In this document: in pieces, positions 37,109 through 45,626 of the stretch
Numbering within the stretch: position 1 is the stretch's first letter
How the letters are laid out: each line of letters begins with the position of its first letter
Origin: an uncultured Aquimarina sp.
Lineage (GTDB): Bacteria > Bacteroidota > Bacteroidia > Flavobacteriales > Flavobacteriaceae
Length of the DNA stretch: 64,000 bases
Assembly: GCA_947498775.1 (NCBI GenBank)
Contig: CANMLL010000005.1
Span: forward strand, 186,001 to 250,000
Direction: 5' to 3'
Notes under the pieces: generated by a model
Seen by the model: only the letters and a program-made list of their open reading frames with translations
What the model was told of the DNA's origin: nothing
Databases searched by the model: none
Program-made: the position numbers and the translations under genes

Positions 37109-38434
37109 ATGAGTAAAACACTACCAAAGGGACATAAGAAATTACTAAATGCCTGGGCATTCTATGATTGGGCCAATTCTGTATATAATCTTACAATATC
37201 ATCAGCTATTTTTCCCATATTTTGGGGAGCACTTACTATTGTTAGAAATGATCAAGATGTAATCATAAGTGATACTGTACGATTTTTGGGGTATGACTTT
37301 AATAATGATGCCTTAATAAGTTATGTCACTGCTTTAGCATTTTTGGTAGTATCTATAATGAGTCCTCTATTATCTGGTATCGCAGATTATGTGGGGAATA
37401 AGAAGTTTTTTTTAAAGCTTTTTTGCTATTTGGGAGCAGTATCATGTATAGGTTTGTATTGGTTCTCTTTAGAACACCTTTGGTTTGGTTTATTTTGTTA
37501 CTTCATGGCATTAATCGGATTTTGGGCCAGTTTTGTTTTTTACAATTCATATTTACCTGATATAGCATTTGCTGAACAGCAAGATGCCATTAGTGCTAAA
37601 GGATATTCGCTAGGGTATATTGGAAGCGTAATTTTACTAATTATTAACCTTGTCATGATCTTAAAATTTGATTGGTTTGGCTTTGAGGACGAAGGCGCGC
37701 CAACAAGATTGTCCTTTGTTATGGTTGGAGTATGGTGGATAGGGTTTAGCCAGTATACCTATTATTATTTACCCAAAGGAAATAAAAAAGATACAACACT
37801 TAGCAAAAATATATTCCTTAACGGCTTTAAAGAGTTGAAAATGATATGGAACGAACTCAAACACGACATAAGGTTGCGTAGATTTTTAGTAGCATTTTTT
37901 GTATACACCATGGCTGTACAAACCATAATGCTAATTGCCACTTATTTTGGTATCGAAGAATTAGATTGGGGTGAACAAAATGCAACTACAGGTTTAATTA
38001 TTAGTATTTTACTGATTCAGTTAGTTGCTGTAGTAGGAGCAATTCTGACTTCTAAAGCTTCTGCTAAGTTTGGAAATATTAAAACTATAATTGTTTTGAA
38101 TTTTATATGGATAGGGATATGTGCATATGCATATACAATGACTACTCCTTTTCAATTTTATATTACAGCGGCAGTAGTAGGATTAGTTATGGGAGGTATT
38201 CAGGCACTTTCGAGATCCACATATTCAAAGTTTTTACCCAAAAACGTTAAAGATACAGCTTCTTATTTTAGCTTTTATGATGTTTCAGAAAAAATTGGTA
38301 TTGTAATAGGTATGTTTACTTATGGTATAGTAGCACAAGTTACGGGAAGCATTAGACATTCTATTTTATTCTTAATATTGTTTTTTGCAGTAGGACTCAT
38401 TCTTTTATTTAGAGTACCGCGATCAAACCCCTAA
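37109..38434 (+). CDS. MFS transporter, UMF1/Atg22-like family
   Basis: A protein of 441 residues with about 12 transmembrane helices. The opening LNAWAFYDWANSVYNLTISSA is the hallmark of the UMF1 family (YDWANSAY). SPLLSGIADYVGNKKFF is the loop 2-3 motif, and GGIQALSRSTYSKFLPKN is the mirrored loop in the second half, with FYDVSEKIG as another family marker. Eukaryotic Atg22 exports amino acids from the vacuole; bacterial substrates are not established. It stands between two terminator-bounded units and is probably monocistronic. Confidence 0.9.
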   Translation: MSKTLPKGHKKLLNAWAFYDWANSVYNLTISSAIFPIFWGALTIVRNDQDVIISDTVRFLGYDFNNDALISYVTALAFLVVSIMSPLLSGIADYVGNKKFFLKLFCYLGAVSCIGLYWFSLEHLWFGLFCYFMALIGFWASFVFYNSYLPDIAFAEQQDAISAKGYSLGYIGSVILLIINLVMILKFDWFGFEDEGAPTRLSFVMVGVWWIGFSQYTYYYLPKGNKKDTTLSKNIFLNGFKELKMIWNELKHDIRLRRFLVAFFVYTMAVQTIMLIATYFGIEELDWGEQNATTGLIISILLIQLVAVVGAILTSKASAKFGNIKTIIVLNFIWIGICAYAYTMTTPFQFYITAAVVGLVMGGIQALSRSTYSKFLPKNVKDTASYFSFYDVSEKIGIVIGMFTYGIVAQVTGSIRHSILFLILFFAVGLILLFRVPRSNP

Positions 38435-38670
38435 GTATCGTTTCAGTAACATAATTTGCCATACGACAATTCAAAATAACGTTAATCCTTTTTCTGTGTA
38501 TTTCATCCAATTTCAAGAATTTAAAAAATGCCTTTAATAAAATATTGTTTTGAAATATAATATTATTGGAAACGTTATCGTTTATAGCTACTTTTATAGA
38601 AGCGGTTTAAACTTTTTTTAACTAGAATCAAAAAAGTTTAAATCACTTCAAATATTAAAACCTAATAACT

Positions 38671-39153
38671 ATGAAAAAACTTATGCTAATGCTGGTAGTT
38701 GTACTATTAGCCTCTTGTAGTGCCCCGCAGAAAACAGTAATCGCGGCCAAAAAAACGTTAAAAGGAGAATGGTCCTTGGATAATATCACTTATGATCGTG
38801 ATGGTATTTTTGACGTCAATCTATACAATGATGCTTCTGCAGAATGTTTCACAGGAAGTGTTTGGAAATTTATTCCAAATAATAATACCGGTAAATATGA
38901 AGTAAACCAAAGCAGTTGTACTTCTACAGGAGCAAGAAATTTTAGATTCACCATCCCAAAACCAGAAGGCGACGGCACCTACTATTTTATGTTTAAGCCT
39001 ATCAATGAAAAGAAAAAAAGCACCAATAATAATGCCGGTTACAGAATGGCGTTACAACATCTTGATGACGCTACAATGACCTGGGCGATGACAGTGAGTT
39101 TAGAAGGGAAGCCTTTTGTAATAACAATGAATTTTAATAGACTACAACAATAA
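38671..39153 (+). CDS. Lipocalin-like lipoprotein
   Basis: Signal MKKLMLMLVVVLLASC with the acylated Cys16. The mature protein has a lipocalin-like start, TLKGEWSLDNITYDRDG, and an eight-strand type alternation with SVWKFIPNNNTGKYEV, GTYYFMFKPINEKK and MTWAMTVSLEGKPFVITMNF at the end. This is the common small lipocalin family protein of flavobacteria, probably binding a hydrophobic ligand in the periplasm. It lies 20 bp before an OmpA-type lipoprotein gene and is very likely in the same operon. The 236-bp upstream region includes GAAACGTTATCG near 38569. Confidence 0.8.
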   Translation: MKKLMLMLVVVLLASCSAPQKTVIAAKKTLKGEWSLDNITYDRDGIFDVNLYNDASAECFTGSVWKFIPNNNTGKYEVNQSSCTSTGARNFRFTIPKPEGDGTYYFMFKPINEKKKSTNNNAGYRMALQHLDDATMTWAMTVSLEGKPFVITMNFNRLQQ

Positions 39154-39173
39154 ATAACTCAAATCGATAAGCT

Positions 39174-39866
39174 ATGAAGAATAATCTTAAGAAAATAGGG
39201 ATAGCCATAATGGCAGTAGCCGTTTTAACCGGTTGTGATGCTGTGCAAAATGCAAATAACACACAAAAAGGAGCAGTGATTGGTACTGCTGCAGGAGCTG
39301 TTATTGGTGGTATAATCGGCAACAATGTGAAAAAGAAAAATTCTGCACTTGGTGCCGTAATCGGTGGAGTAGTAGGTGGAGTAGCCGGAGGTGTAATCGG
39401 TAAAAAAATGGATAAACAAGCTCAAAAGATCGAATCAGAAATACCGGGGGCCGAAGTTACAAGAGTTGGCGAAGGTATTGATGTTGTTTTTGATGAAAAC
39501 AGTGGGGTTTATTTTGCTACTAATAAATCTAATATCAATGCAAAGTCAAAAACAAATCTTAATAAATTAGCTGGTATATTCAAAGAATATCCTGACACTA
39601 ATATCATTGTAGAAGGACATACCGATAGTACGGGAGATGATACATACAATATGTCATTATCACAAAAAAGAGCGAATGCAGTAACCGAATATCTAGTGTC
39701 TCAAGGTATTAGTAAAAGCCGTCTTACTACATATGCTCACGGTGAAACACTTCCAAAATATGACAATGCTACTCCAGAGGGAAGAGCAAAAAACAGAAGA
39801 GTGGAGCTCGGAATCGTTGCTAATGAGAAAATGAAACAAGATGCACAGAATGAAGTAAAACAATAG
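39174..39866 (+). CDS. OmpA-family lipoprotein with glycine-zipper segment
   Basis: Signal peptide ends in AVLTGC (Cys21). Next come two glycine-zipper hydrophobic stretches (KGAVIGTAAGAVIGGIIGN and GAVIGGVVGGVAGGVIGKK), which may insert into or cross a membrane. An OmpA peptidoglycan-binding domain follows: FATNKSNINAKSKTNLNKLA, then IIVEGHTDSTGDDTYNMSLS, QKRANAVTEYLVSQGI and GRAKNRRVELGI, with the conserved Asp and Arg that hold diaminopimelate. It anchors the outer membrane to the cell wall. It is co-transcribed with the lipocalin-like gene, and a terminator follows 22 bp later. Confidence 0.93.
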   Translation: MKNNLKKIGIAIMAVAVLTGCDAVQNANNTQKGAVIGTAAGAVIGGIIGNNVKKKNSALGAVIGGVVGGVAGGVIGKKMDKQAQKIESEIPGAEVTRVGEGIDVVFDENSGVYFATNKSNINAKSKTNLNKLAGIFKEYPDTNIIVEGHTDSTGDDTYNMSLSQKRANAVTEYLVSQGISKSRLTTYAHGETLPKYDNATPEGRAKNRRVELGIVANEKMKQDAQNEVKQ

Positions 39867-39887
39867 AATACTTGTTGAAAAGAAATA

Positions 39888-39921
39888 AAAAATCCTGATG
39901 TATTTGTCGGGATTTTTTTTT
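39888..39921 (+). terminator. Hairpin terminator after the OmpA-like gene
   Basis: AAATCCTGA pairs with TCGGGATTT (one wobble) around 39890-39915 and is followed by a long T run. It isolates the upstream pair from the biosynthetic cluster that starts at 39948. Confidence 0.8.
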
Positions 39922-39947
39922 GCTCTAATTTTACGTATCTTCATATA

Positions 39948-41078
39948 ATGAATAGACATTCGCATATAGTCATTGTAGGTGGGGGATTAGGCGGATTAAC
40001 TTGTGCGATTCATTTAGCAAAAGAAAACATACCTGTTATTCTTATCGAAAAAGACTCCTATCCCAAGCATAAAGTATGTGGCGAATATATCTCAAACGAA
40101 GTACTTCCTTATTTTGATTTTTTAGATATTCATTTAGAGGCTTTGCAGCCCGTTACGATTTCAAGATTTGTGATTAGTACTCAGGATGGTAATACAATTC
40201 AGAGCCAATTACCATTAGGAGGTTTTGGTATTAGTAGATTTTCTCTGGATCATTATCTGTGGAAAAAAGCTGAATCCGTTGGAGTGCAATTATTAAATGA
40301 TCAAGTACTAGATATCGTATATTCTGATAATAGTTTTCAAATAAAAACTGCGACACAAGGAGTAATAACTAGTACTTATGTAATTGGTGCTTTTGGCAAG
40401 CGTTCTGCACTCGACAATGTGTTAGAAAGAAGTTTCGCTTCAAAAAAATCTCCATGGCTGGCAGTAAAAGCTCATTACCACGCTAATTTTAAGCAAGATA
40501 CAGTAGCTCTTCATAATTTTGATGGTGGATATTGCGGTCTTTCAAAAGTTGAAAATGATAGGGTAAATGCATGTTACCTCGTTTCTTATGATAGTTTCAA
40601 AAAACATAAAAACATTGAGGTGTTTCAGGAAGAGGTCATGTATAAAAACAAACATTTGCATTCTTTTTTTAAAGAGGCAAAACCATTATTTGATAAACCA
40701 ATTACTATAAGCCAAGTCAATTTTGATAAAAAACAAGCGATAGAGGAGCATATATTTATGTTGGGTGATGCTGCAGGTTTAATCCATCCGTTATGTGGTA
40801 ATGGAATGGCAATGGCCATAAAAAGTGCTCAAATATTGAGCGAATTACTTATTTCAGATTATAAAAGAACAACAAAACTGTCTAGAATAGAGATAGAACG
40901 ATACTACATCAAACATTGGAAATCTTCTTTCGCTAAAAGACTATATACAGGTAGGATACTACAAAAAATACTATTAAATAAAAACATGCAAAAAGCTTCA
41001 TATATATTAGCTAGCACTATCCCTTCAATTGTACCAAGAATAATTAAGCAAACTCATGGGGATCCTTTAATATGCTAG
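39948..41078 (+). CDS. FAD-dependent oxidoreductase, type III PKS cluster
   Basis: Rossmann FAD motif IVGGGLGGLTCAIHLAKE at residues 9-26. KHKVCGEYISNEV is the second marker of the geranylgeranyl-reductase-like monooxygenase group, and IFMLGDAAGLIHPLCGNGMA is the GD motif that holds the ribityl chain. Enzymes of this type hydroxylate or reduce hydrophobic products; in other bacteria they sit beside type III polyketide synthases and oxidise alkylresorcinols to quinones. It is the first of ten genes and overlaps the methyltransferase gene by 7 bp. The exact reaction is unknown. Confidence 0.88.
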   Translation: MNRHSHIVIVGGGLGGLTCAIHLAKENIPVILIEKDSYPKHKVCGEYISNEVLPYFDFLDIHLEALQPVTISRFVISTQDGNTIQSQLPLGGFGISRFSLDHYLWKKAESVGVQLLNDQVLDIVYSDNSFQIKTATQGVITSTYVIGAFGKRSALDNVLERSFASKKSPWLAVKAHYHANFKQDTVALHNFDGGYCGLSKVENDRVNACYLVSYDSFKKHKNIEVFQEEVMYKNKHLHSFFKEAKPLFDKPITISQVNFDKKQAIEEHIFMLGDAAGLIHPLCGNGMAMAIKSAQILSELLISDYKRTTKLSRIEIERYYIKHWKSSFAKRLYTGRILQKILLNKNMQKASYILASTIPSIVPRIIKQTHGDPLIC

Positions 41079-41791
41079 TCAACCTAAGACATAGAAGCAA
41101 GGAACAAGAGCTCATGGATAACCCTTTAATTGAAGAAAAAGCCTTAAAAACTGCTTTGTCTGATGTTTCTAGAGTAAACAAAATGCTTGGCGGTAATGCC
41201 ATAACGATAAAAGCTGTTCATAAGCTTGTCGCTAATCATGGCCATAATAAAGAACTTGTAATACTTGATCTTGGTTGTGGTGACGGAGAAATGCTAAGAG
41301 GTATAGCGAATTTTTTCAGAAAGAAAAATAAAAAAGTAAAATTAATCGGTTTAGATTTGAATGAGAAAAGCTTGTCTTATGCAAAAACGCTTAGTATTTC
41401 ATATCCCGAAATAACATTTGTCAATTTAAATCTTTTAGAGATTGATGAAACACAGTTTGACTGCGATATTATCATATGCACCCTAACCTTACATCATCTT
41501 TCATGCGAGGAGATTAAAAATGTAATGAAAAAGTCTGTTAAACTTGCTTCTGTGGGGGTTATAATTAACGACCTCCAAAGAAGCGTATTGGCATATTATC
41601 TCTTTAAAATATTTAGCCTGTTTTTTATAAAAGGATATGTAGCAAAAAATGATGGATTAGTTTCAATAAAACGAGGTTTTAGAAAAGCAGAATTGGTAAC
41701 TTACGCATCAAATATTGGTTTAAAAAAGTACCAGATTGACTGGAAGTGGGCGTTCAGATATCGATGGGTTATTGAAACGGGTCCTATATAA
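41072..41791 (+). CDS. Class I SAM-dependent methyltransferase
   Basis: The SAM-binding motif I is LVILDLGCGDGEMLRGI (about 68-84). LIGLDLNEKSLSYAK is motif II, and DIIICTLTLHHLSCEEI is the typical motif IV with the LHH pattern. The C-terminus AFRYRWVIETGPI is basic and may face a membrane or the ACP-bound product. Starting ATG overlaps the oxidoreductase stop by 7 bp. By analogy with other type III PKS clusters it could methylate a phenolic hydroxyl or the ring; the site is not predictable from sequence. Confidence 0.88.
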   Translation: MLVNLRHRSKEQELMDNPLIEEKALKTALSDVSRVNKMLGGNAITIKAVHKLVANHGHNKELVILDLGCGDGEMLRGIANFFRKKNKKVKLIGLDLNEKSLSYAKTLSISYPEITFVNLNLLEIDETQFDCDIIICTLTLHHLSCEEIKNVMKKSVKLASVGVIINDLQRSVLAYYLFKIFSLFFIKGYVAKNDGLVSIKRGFRKAELVTYASNIGLKKYQIDWKWAFRYRWVIETGPI

Positions 41792-41810
41792 ATAAAAAAA
41801 GTAATAGAAT

Positions 41811-42863
41811 TTGGAAGTAAGAATAACTAAGGTGGTAAAGCAATTACCACAATACATGCGAGAAACAAAAGAAATATTACCGTTTGTTTCTCAATGGTTA
41901 TCTGGTCATGAAGATCGTTTTAAGCGTAAGGTGCTAAAAGTATTTGAAAATGCGGCAGTGGATAAGCGCTATGGGATCATGAATATCGAAGAAGTGTTTA
42001 CAGCCACTTCATTTGAAGAAAAAAATGATATTTATATCAGGGAAGTCAAAAAATTAGGAACTTCGGTTTTACAAAAAGCACTGCAAGAAGCCAAATGGGA
42101 CCCTAAATCACTGGATTATATCATTACCGTAAGTTGTACAGGTATCATGATACCCTCTCTTGATGCTTTTATAATCAATGATCTTAATTTAAGACAAGAT
42201 ATTATTAGACTACCTGTCACCGAGATGGGTTGTGCTGCCGGAGTATCGGGGATTATCTATGCTAGAAATTTTTTACAGGCCAATCCAGGTAAAAGGGCCG
42301 CAGTAATAGCAATCGAATCACCTACGGCAACATTTCAGCTAGATGATTATAGCATGACCAATATGGTAAGTGCCGCTATTTTTGGTGACGGTGCTGCCTG
42401 CGCCTTATTATCTTCGGAAGAGGGGATAAGCGGTCCTAAAATTTTGGGAGATGAGATGTACCATTTTTATAATGCGACTACTATGATGGGATTTCAAATG
42501 ACTAATGGCGGTTTACAAATGGTATTGGATCCCGAAGTGCCTGCAAAAATAGCAGAACATTTTCCTAATGTGATACATCCTTTTTTAGAGCAATATGACA
42601 AAACTATTGAAGAGATAGATCACCTTATTTTTCATCCCGGAGGTAAGAAGATTGTACAAACCGTAGAGGAACTTTTTGGGCACCTGGGCAAAAATATTGA
42701 AGACACCAAAGCTGTTTTAAAAGAATATGGAAATATGAGCAGTGCCACCGTTTTGTATGTTCTTGAACGGTTTATGAACCGAAATCCGTCTCCCGGAGAA
42801 ACGGGGCTTATGTTGAGCTTTGGTCCTGGATTTTCTGCACAGCGAATATTATTAGAATGGTAA
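41811..42863 (+). CDS. Type III polyketide synthase
   Basis: A chalcone/stilbene-synthase-like homodimeric ketosynthase of 350 residues. The triad is complete: Cys141 in EMGCAAGVSG, His275 in LIFHPGGKK and Asn308 in EYGNMSSATV. GPGFSAQRILLEW is the usual C-terminal GxGP-type loop. It condenses a starter acyl thioester with malonyl-CoA and cyclises the chain to resorcinol or pyrone products. The start is TTG at 41811, chosen because it gives MEVRITKVVKQLPQY, which aligns with family N-termini. It lies 19 bp after the methyltransferase. The discrete ketosynthase, dehydratase and ACP downstream suggest that the starter is made by a dedicated system. Confidence 0.95.
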   Translation: MEVRITKVVKQLPQYMRETKEILPFVSQWLSGHEDRFKRKVLKVFENAAVDKRYGIMNIEEVFTATSFEEKNDIYIREVKKLGTSVLQKALQEAKWDPKSLDYIITVSCTGIMIPSLDAFIINDLNLRQDIIRLPVTEMGCAAGVSGIIYARNFLQANPGKRAAVIAIESPTATFQLDDYSMTNMVSAAIFGDGAACALLSSEEGISGPKILGDEMYHFYNATTMMGFQMTNGGLQMVLDPEVPAKIAEHFPNVIHPFLEQYDKTIEEIDHLIFHPGGKKIVQTVEELFGHLGKNIEDTKAVLKEYGNMSSATVLYVLERFMNRNPSPGETGLMLSFGPGFSAQRILLEW

Positions 42864-42935
42864 ATTATTGTCTGTAACATCGAGTAGAATCGAAATAATA
42901 GGAAATCATAACCGAAAAAAGTTTTAAGACGAGAA

Positions 42936-43727
42936 ATGAGCAAAGATTTCGAAAATAAAAACGAATGGGCACTTATATTAGGTGGTAGTACTGGATTAGG
43001 ACTCGCCTCGGCCAAAAAGTTAGCTCTTCATGGCATGAATATCATTATTGTGCATCGCAATCGCAAAAGCGAATTGGCTCAAATTGAAAGCGATTTTAAA
43101 AAAATCAAGGAGCTAGGCGTTCATTTTCTTTCATTGAATATCGATTTGGTAAAACCCGAAAAACGAGAAGAGGCAATTTCAGAAATAAAAAATAATATTG
43201 GCGAGGGTAAAATAAAAACACTTATTCATAGTGTTGCCAAAGGAAATTTAAAACCCATGACAAATGCAGAACATGTTTTAAAAAATGATGATTTTCACCT
43301 TACCATCGATGCCATGGCAATTAGCCTTTATGATTGGGTAAAGGCAATTTATGATGCTCAACTATTTGCAGAAGATAGTAGGGTAATTTCTTTTACCAGT
43401 GAGGGAAATACCAAAGCATGGAGAAATTATGCCGCTGTTTCAGCAGCCAAAGTAGCGCTTGAAGCAATTACCAGGAGTATCGCACTAGAATTTGCTCCTT
43501 ACGGAATTAGAGCAAATTGTTTACAACCCGGAGCCGTAGATACACAATCTTTGCGAATGATCCCAGGATACAAAAAAATAATGGATCATAGTTTAGAGCG
43601 TAACCCTTTTAATCAAATTACGACACCTGAAGATGTAGCAAATGTAGTATATTTATTATGCAAAGATGAAGCCTCATGGATTAATGGTTGTGTGATTCCG
43701 GTAAATGGAGGAGAACATTTAAGTTAA
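42936..43727 (+). CDS. SDR oxidoreductase, FabI-like enoyl-ACP reductase type
   Basis: NAD(P)-binding motif LGGSTGLGLASAKKLA near residues 15-30. The active-site Tyr165 and Lys172 are spaced Y-x6-K (NYAAVSAAK), which is the enoyl-ACP-reductase arrangement; ordinary ketoreductases have Y-x3-K. IRANCLQPGAVDT and INGCVIPVNGGEHLS complete the fold. It therefore probably saturates the acyl chain, but an SDR acting on a different substrate cannot be excluded. 72 bp separate it from the PKS gene, and 61 bp from the next one. Confidence 0.85.
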   Translation: MSKDFENKNEWALILGGSTGLGLASAKKLALHGMNIIIVHRNRKSELAQIESDFKKIKELGVHFLSLNIDLVKPEKREEAISEIKNNIGEGKIKTLIHSVAKGNLKPMTNAEHVLKNDDFHLTIDAMAISLYDWVKAIYDAQLFAEDSRVISFTSEGNTKAWRNYAAVSAAKVALEAITRSIALEFAPYGIRANCLQPGAVDTQSLRMIPGYKKIMDHSLERNPFNQITTPEDVANVVYLLCKDEASWINGCVIPVNGGEHLS

Positions 43728-43788
43728 TTGGATACTATTCGATATCTATCATAGTATGACGCTACGAAAACAATAAAAAAATAAACCG

Positions 43789-44271
43789 ATGAAAAGTTTA
43801 CTAATGTTATGTTTGCCATTTTTACTATACACCTCTTCGTGTAAAGAAGACAACAGTACCGCAAGCACCGATCTTCAGGATACAACTAGTACCGATGCTA
43901 AAATTGTTAGTGTTTCTGTTAGTGGAGAAGAGGGTGGTTATTCTTTTAATGTTGGAATTAAGAGCCCAGATACAGGATGTGATCAATACGCCGATTGGTG
44001 GGAAGTTATTTCTGAAGGGGGCCAGTTATTGTACCGAAGAATTTTGGCGCATAGTCATGTCAATGAACAGCCTTTTGCGAGATCCGGAAGTCCTGTTGTT
44101 ATAAAGAAGGACCAAATAGTGTTTGTACGTGCCCATATGAATACAAACGGGTATGGTAATGAGGTTTTTAAGGGCAGTGTAGAAACTGGTTTTGAAAAGA
44201 ATATGCTAGACAAAACCTTTGCAGATCAACTAGAATTAGTAGCCCCTTTACCAGGAGGTTGTGCATTTTAA
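43789..44271 (+). CDS. Hypothetical lipoprotein in PKS cluster
   Basis: The signal ends in LLYTSSC, so residue 18 is probably lipidated. The mature domain has about 140 residues, with a beta-sandwich character (GEEGGYSFNVGIKSPDTGCD, then QYADWWEVISEGGQLLYRRI, VFVRAHMNTNGYGNEVFK) and Cys near both ends (TGCDQ, GGCAF) that could form a disulphide. I do not recognise the family. Its place inside an otherwise enzymatic operon is odd for a cell-surface protein; it could bind or export the product, or simply be a passenger. Confidence 0.65.
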   Translation: MKSLLMLCLPFLLYTSSCKEDNSTASTDLQDTTSTDAKIVSVSVSGEEGGYSFNVGIKSPDTGCDQYADWWEVISEGGQLLYRRILAHSHVNEQPFARSGSPVVIKKDQIVFVRAHMNTNGYGNEVFKGSVETGFEKNMLDKTFADQLELVAPLPGGCAF

Positions 44272-44283
44272 ACTATACATACT

Positions 44284-44721
44284 TTGATTAGAGAAGATAT
44301 CATACAAAAATTACCCTATAGCAAACCGTTTTTGTTTGTTGATGAGATTTTAGAGATCGATGAGGAGCATATTAAAGGAAGTTATACTTTTCTTAAAGAT
44401 GAGTATTTCTATCAAGGGCATTTCAAAAATAATCCTATAACTCCTGGGGTCATTCTTACTGAATGTATGGCGCAAATCGGGATGGCTTGTTTTGGTATAT
44501 ATCTTTTAAAAGATGTGTGGGACCAAGAGAAGTGGAGTGTGGCAATGACCAGTAATGAAATGAATTTTTACAAACCTGTTTTTCCGGGCGAAAAGGTGAT
44601 TGTAAAGGCAGAAAAGGTGTATTTTAGGTTTAATAAGTTGAAATGCAACGTGTTCATGTATAATACCCAAGAGGTTATTGTAGCAAAAGGGATAGTTTCA
44701 GGAATAGCATTCAAAAAATAA
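44284..44721 (+). CDS. FabZ/FabA-like 3-hydroxyacyl-ACP dehydratase
   Basis: A hot-dog fold dehydratase of 145 residues. The active-site pair is His46 (YQGHFKNNPITPGVIL) and Glu60 (LTECMAQIG), exactly spaced as in FabZ. The start is TTG at 44284; no ATG occurs before the catalytic region. It would remove water from a 3-hydroxyacyl-ACP made in the cluster. Twelve bp after the lipoprotein gene and 8 bp before the hydrolase gene, it belongs to the same transcript. Confidence 0.88.
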   Translation: MIREDIIQKLPYSKPFLFVDEILEIDEEHIKGSYTFLKDEYFYQGHFKNNPITPGVILTECMAQIGMACFGIYLLKDVWDQEKWSVAMTSNEMNFYKPVFPGEKVIVKAEKVYFRFNKLKCNVFMYNTQEVIVAKGIVSGIAFKK

Positions 44722-44729
44722 GCAAACGT

Positions 44730-45626
44730 ATGAGTTTTGGGTATTTCTTAGTAAAATTGGTGCTTAAAGTAAAAGGGGAAAAGCGATCCTGGTCGCAAGA
44801 TCCTATAGATTATCAAAAAAAAAGAAAACAAAATGTGTCTACCCCAAATACATGGGTATTGCTCGGAGGCGCGTTTACACATATCAAAGTAGCCAAAAGT
44901 AAAGTAACAGAGATAACCCCTAAAAAGCTGCATTCCGACTTTTTATTATTGTATTGCCATGGCGGAGCATTTGTTTATGGCCCCACGCGTGAGAATTGGA
45001 GCATGCTAGCAAAGGTAGCCAAGAAATCAGGAGCTAGAGCCTGGATGATCGATTACCCCAAAGCTCCCGAAAACACTATAGATGTAATAACCGAAAACGT
45101 GTATCATGTATATCTGGAGGCTATAAAACAATACGATCCGTCAAAAATAATTCTAATTGGAGATTCTGCCGGCGGAAATCTAATACTAACACTTGCGCAA
45201 CGATTGGTAAAAGAGCAAAAAAAGCTCCCCAACCGGATGATACCTATAACACCAGTGATAGATGCTAGTGTAACCAACCCCAAAATCCCATCTATTGATC
45301 TAATTGATCCTATATTAAGTAGAAATGGCGTACGATCTGCAAATAAAATGTGTGTAGGTAAATTATCGTTAAAAGACCCTTTAATTTCTCCGCTCTTCGG
45401 AAACCTGAAAAACCTACCACCAATTCATTTATTTATGGCAACAGATGATATATTGACTCCAGATCAAGAAATATTTGTGGATAAGGTAATGCAGGCAGAT
45501 GGAGAAATACAGGTGATCATTGGAAAAAACTTACCACATGTTTGGCCAATACTTCCTATAATGCCCGAAGCCAAATCGGGAATACAGAAGATTGTATCTA
45601 TTATAAATGAAGCGAAAAGTGAATAA
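44730..45626 (+). CDS. Alpha/beta hydrolase, HSL-like
   Basis: The hormone-sensitive-lipase pattern is present: the oxyanion-hole motif LLYCHGGAFVYGP and the nucleophile elbow ILIGDSAGGNLI (Ser about 144), followed by a likely acid in LFMATDDILTPDQE and the His in NLPHVWPIL. Length 298 is normal. It overlaps the ketosynthase gene by 20 bp. Within the cluster it may release an acyl chain from the ACP, edit stalled intermediates, or cleave an ester in the product. Confidence 0.85.
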   Translation: MSFGYFLVKLVLKVKGEKRSWSQDPIDYQKKRKQNVSTPNTWVLLGGAFTHIKVAKSKVTEITPKKLHSDFLLLYCHGGAFVYGPTRENWSMLAKVAKKSGARAWMIDYPKAPENTIDVITENVYHVYLEAIKQYDPSKIILIGDSAGGNLILTLAQRLVKEQKKLPNRMIPITPVIDASVTNPKIPSIDLIDPILSRNGVRSANKMCVGKLSLKDPLISPLFGNLKNLPPIHLFMATDDILTPDQEIFVDKVMQADGEIQVIIGKNLPHVWPILPIMPEAKSGIQKIVSIINEAKSE

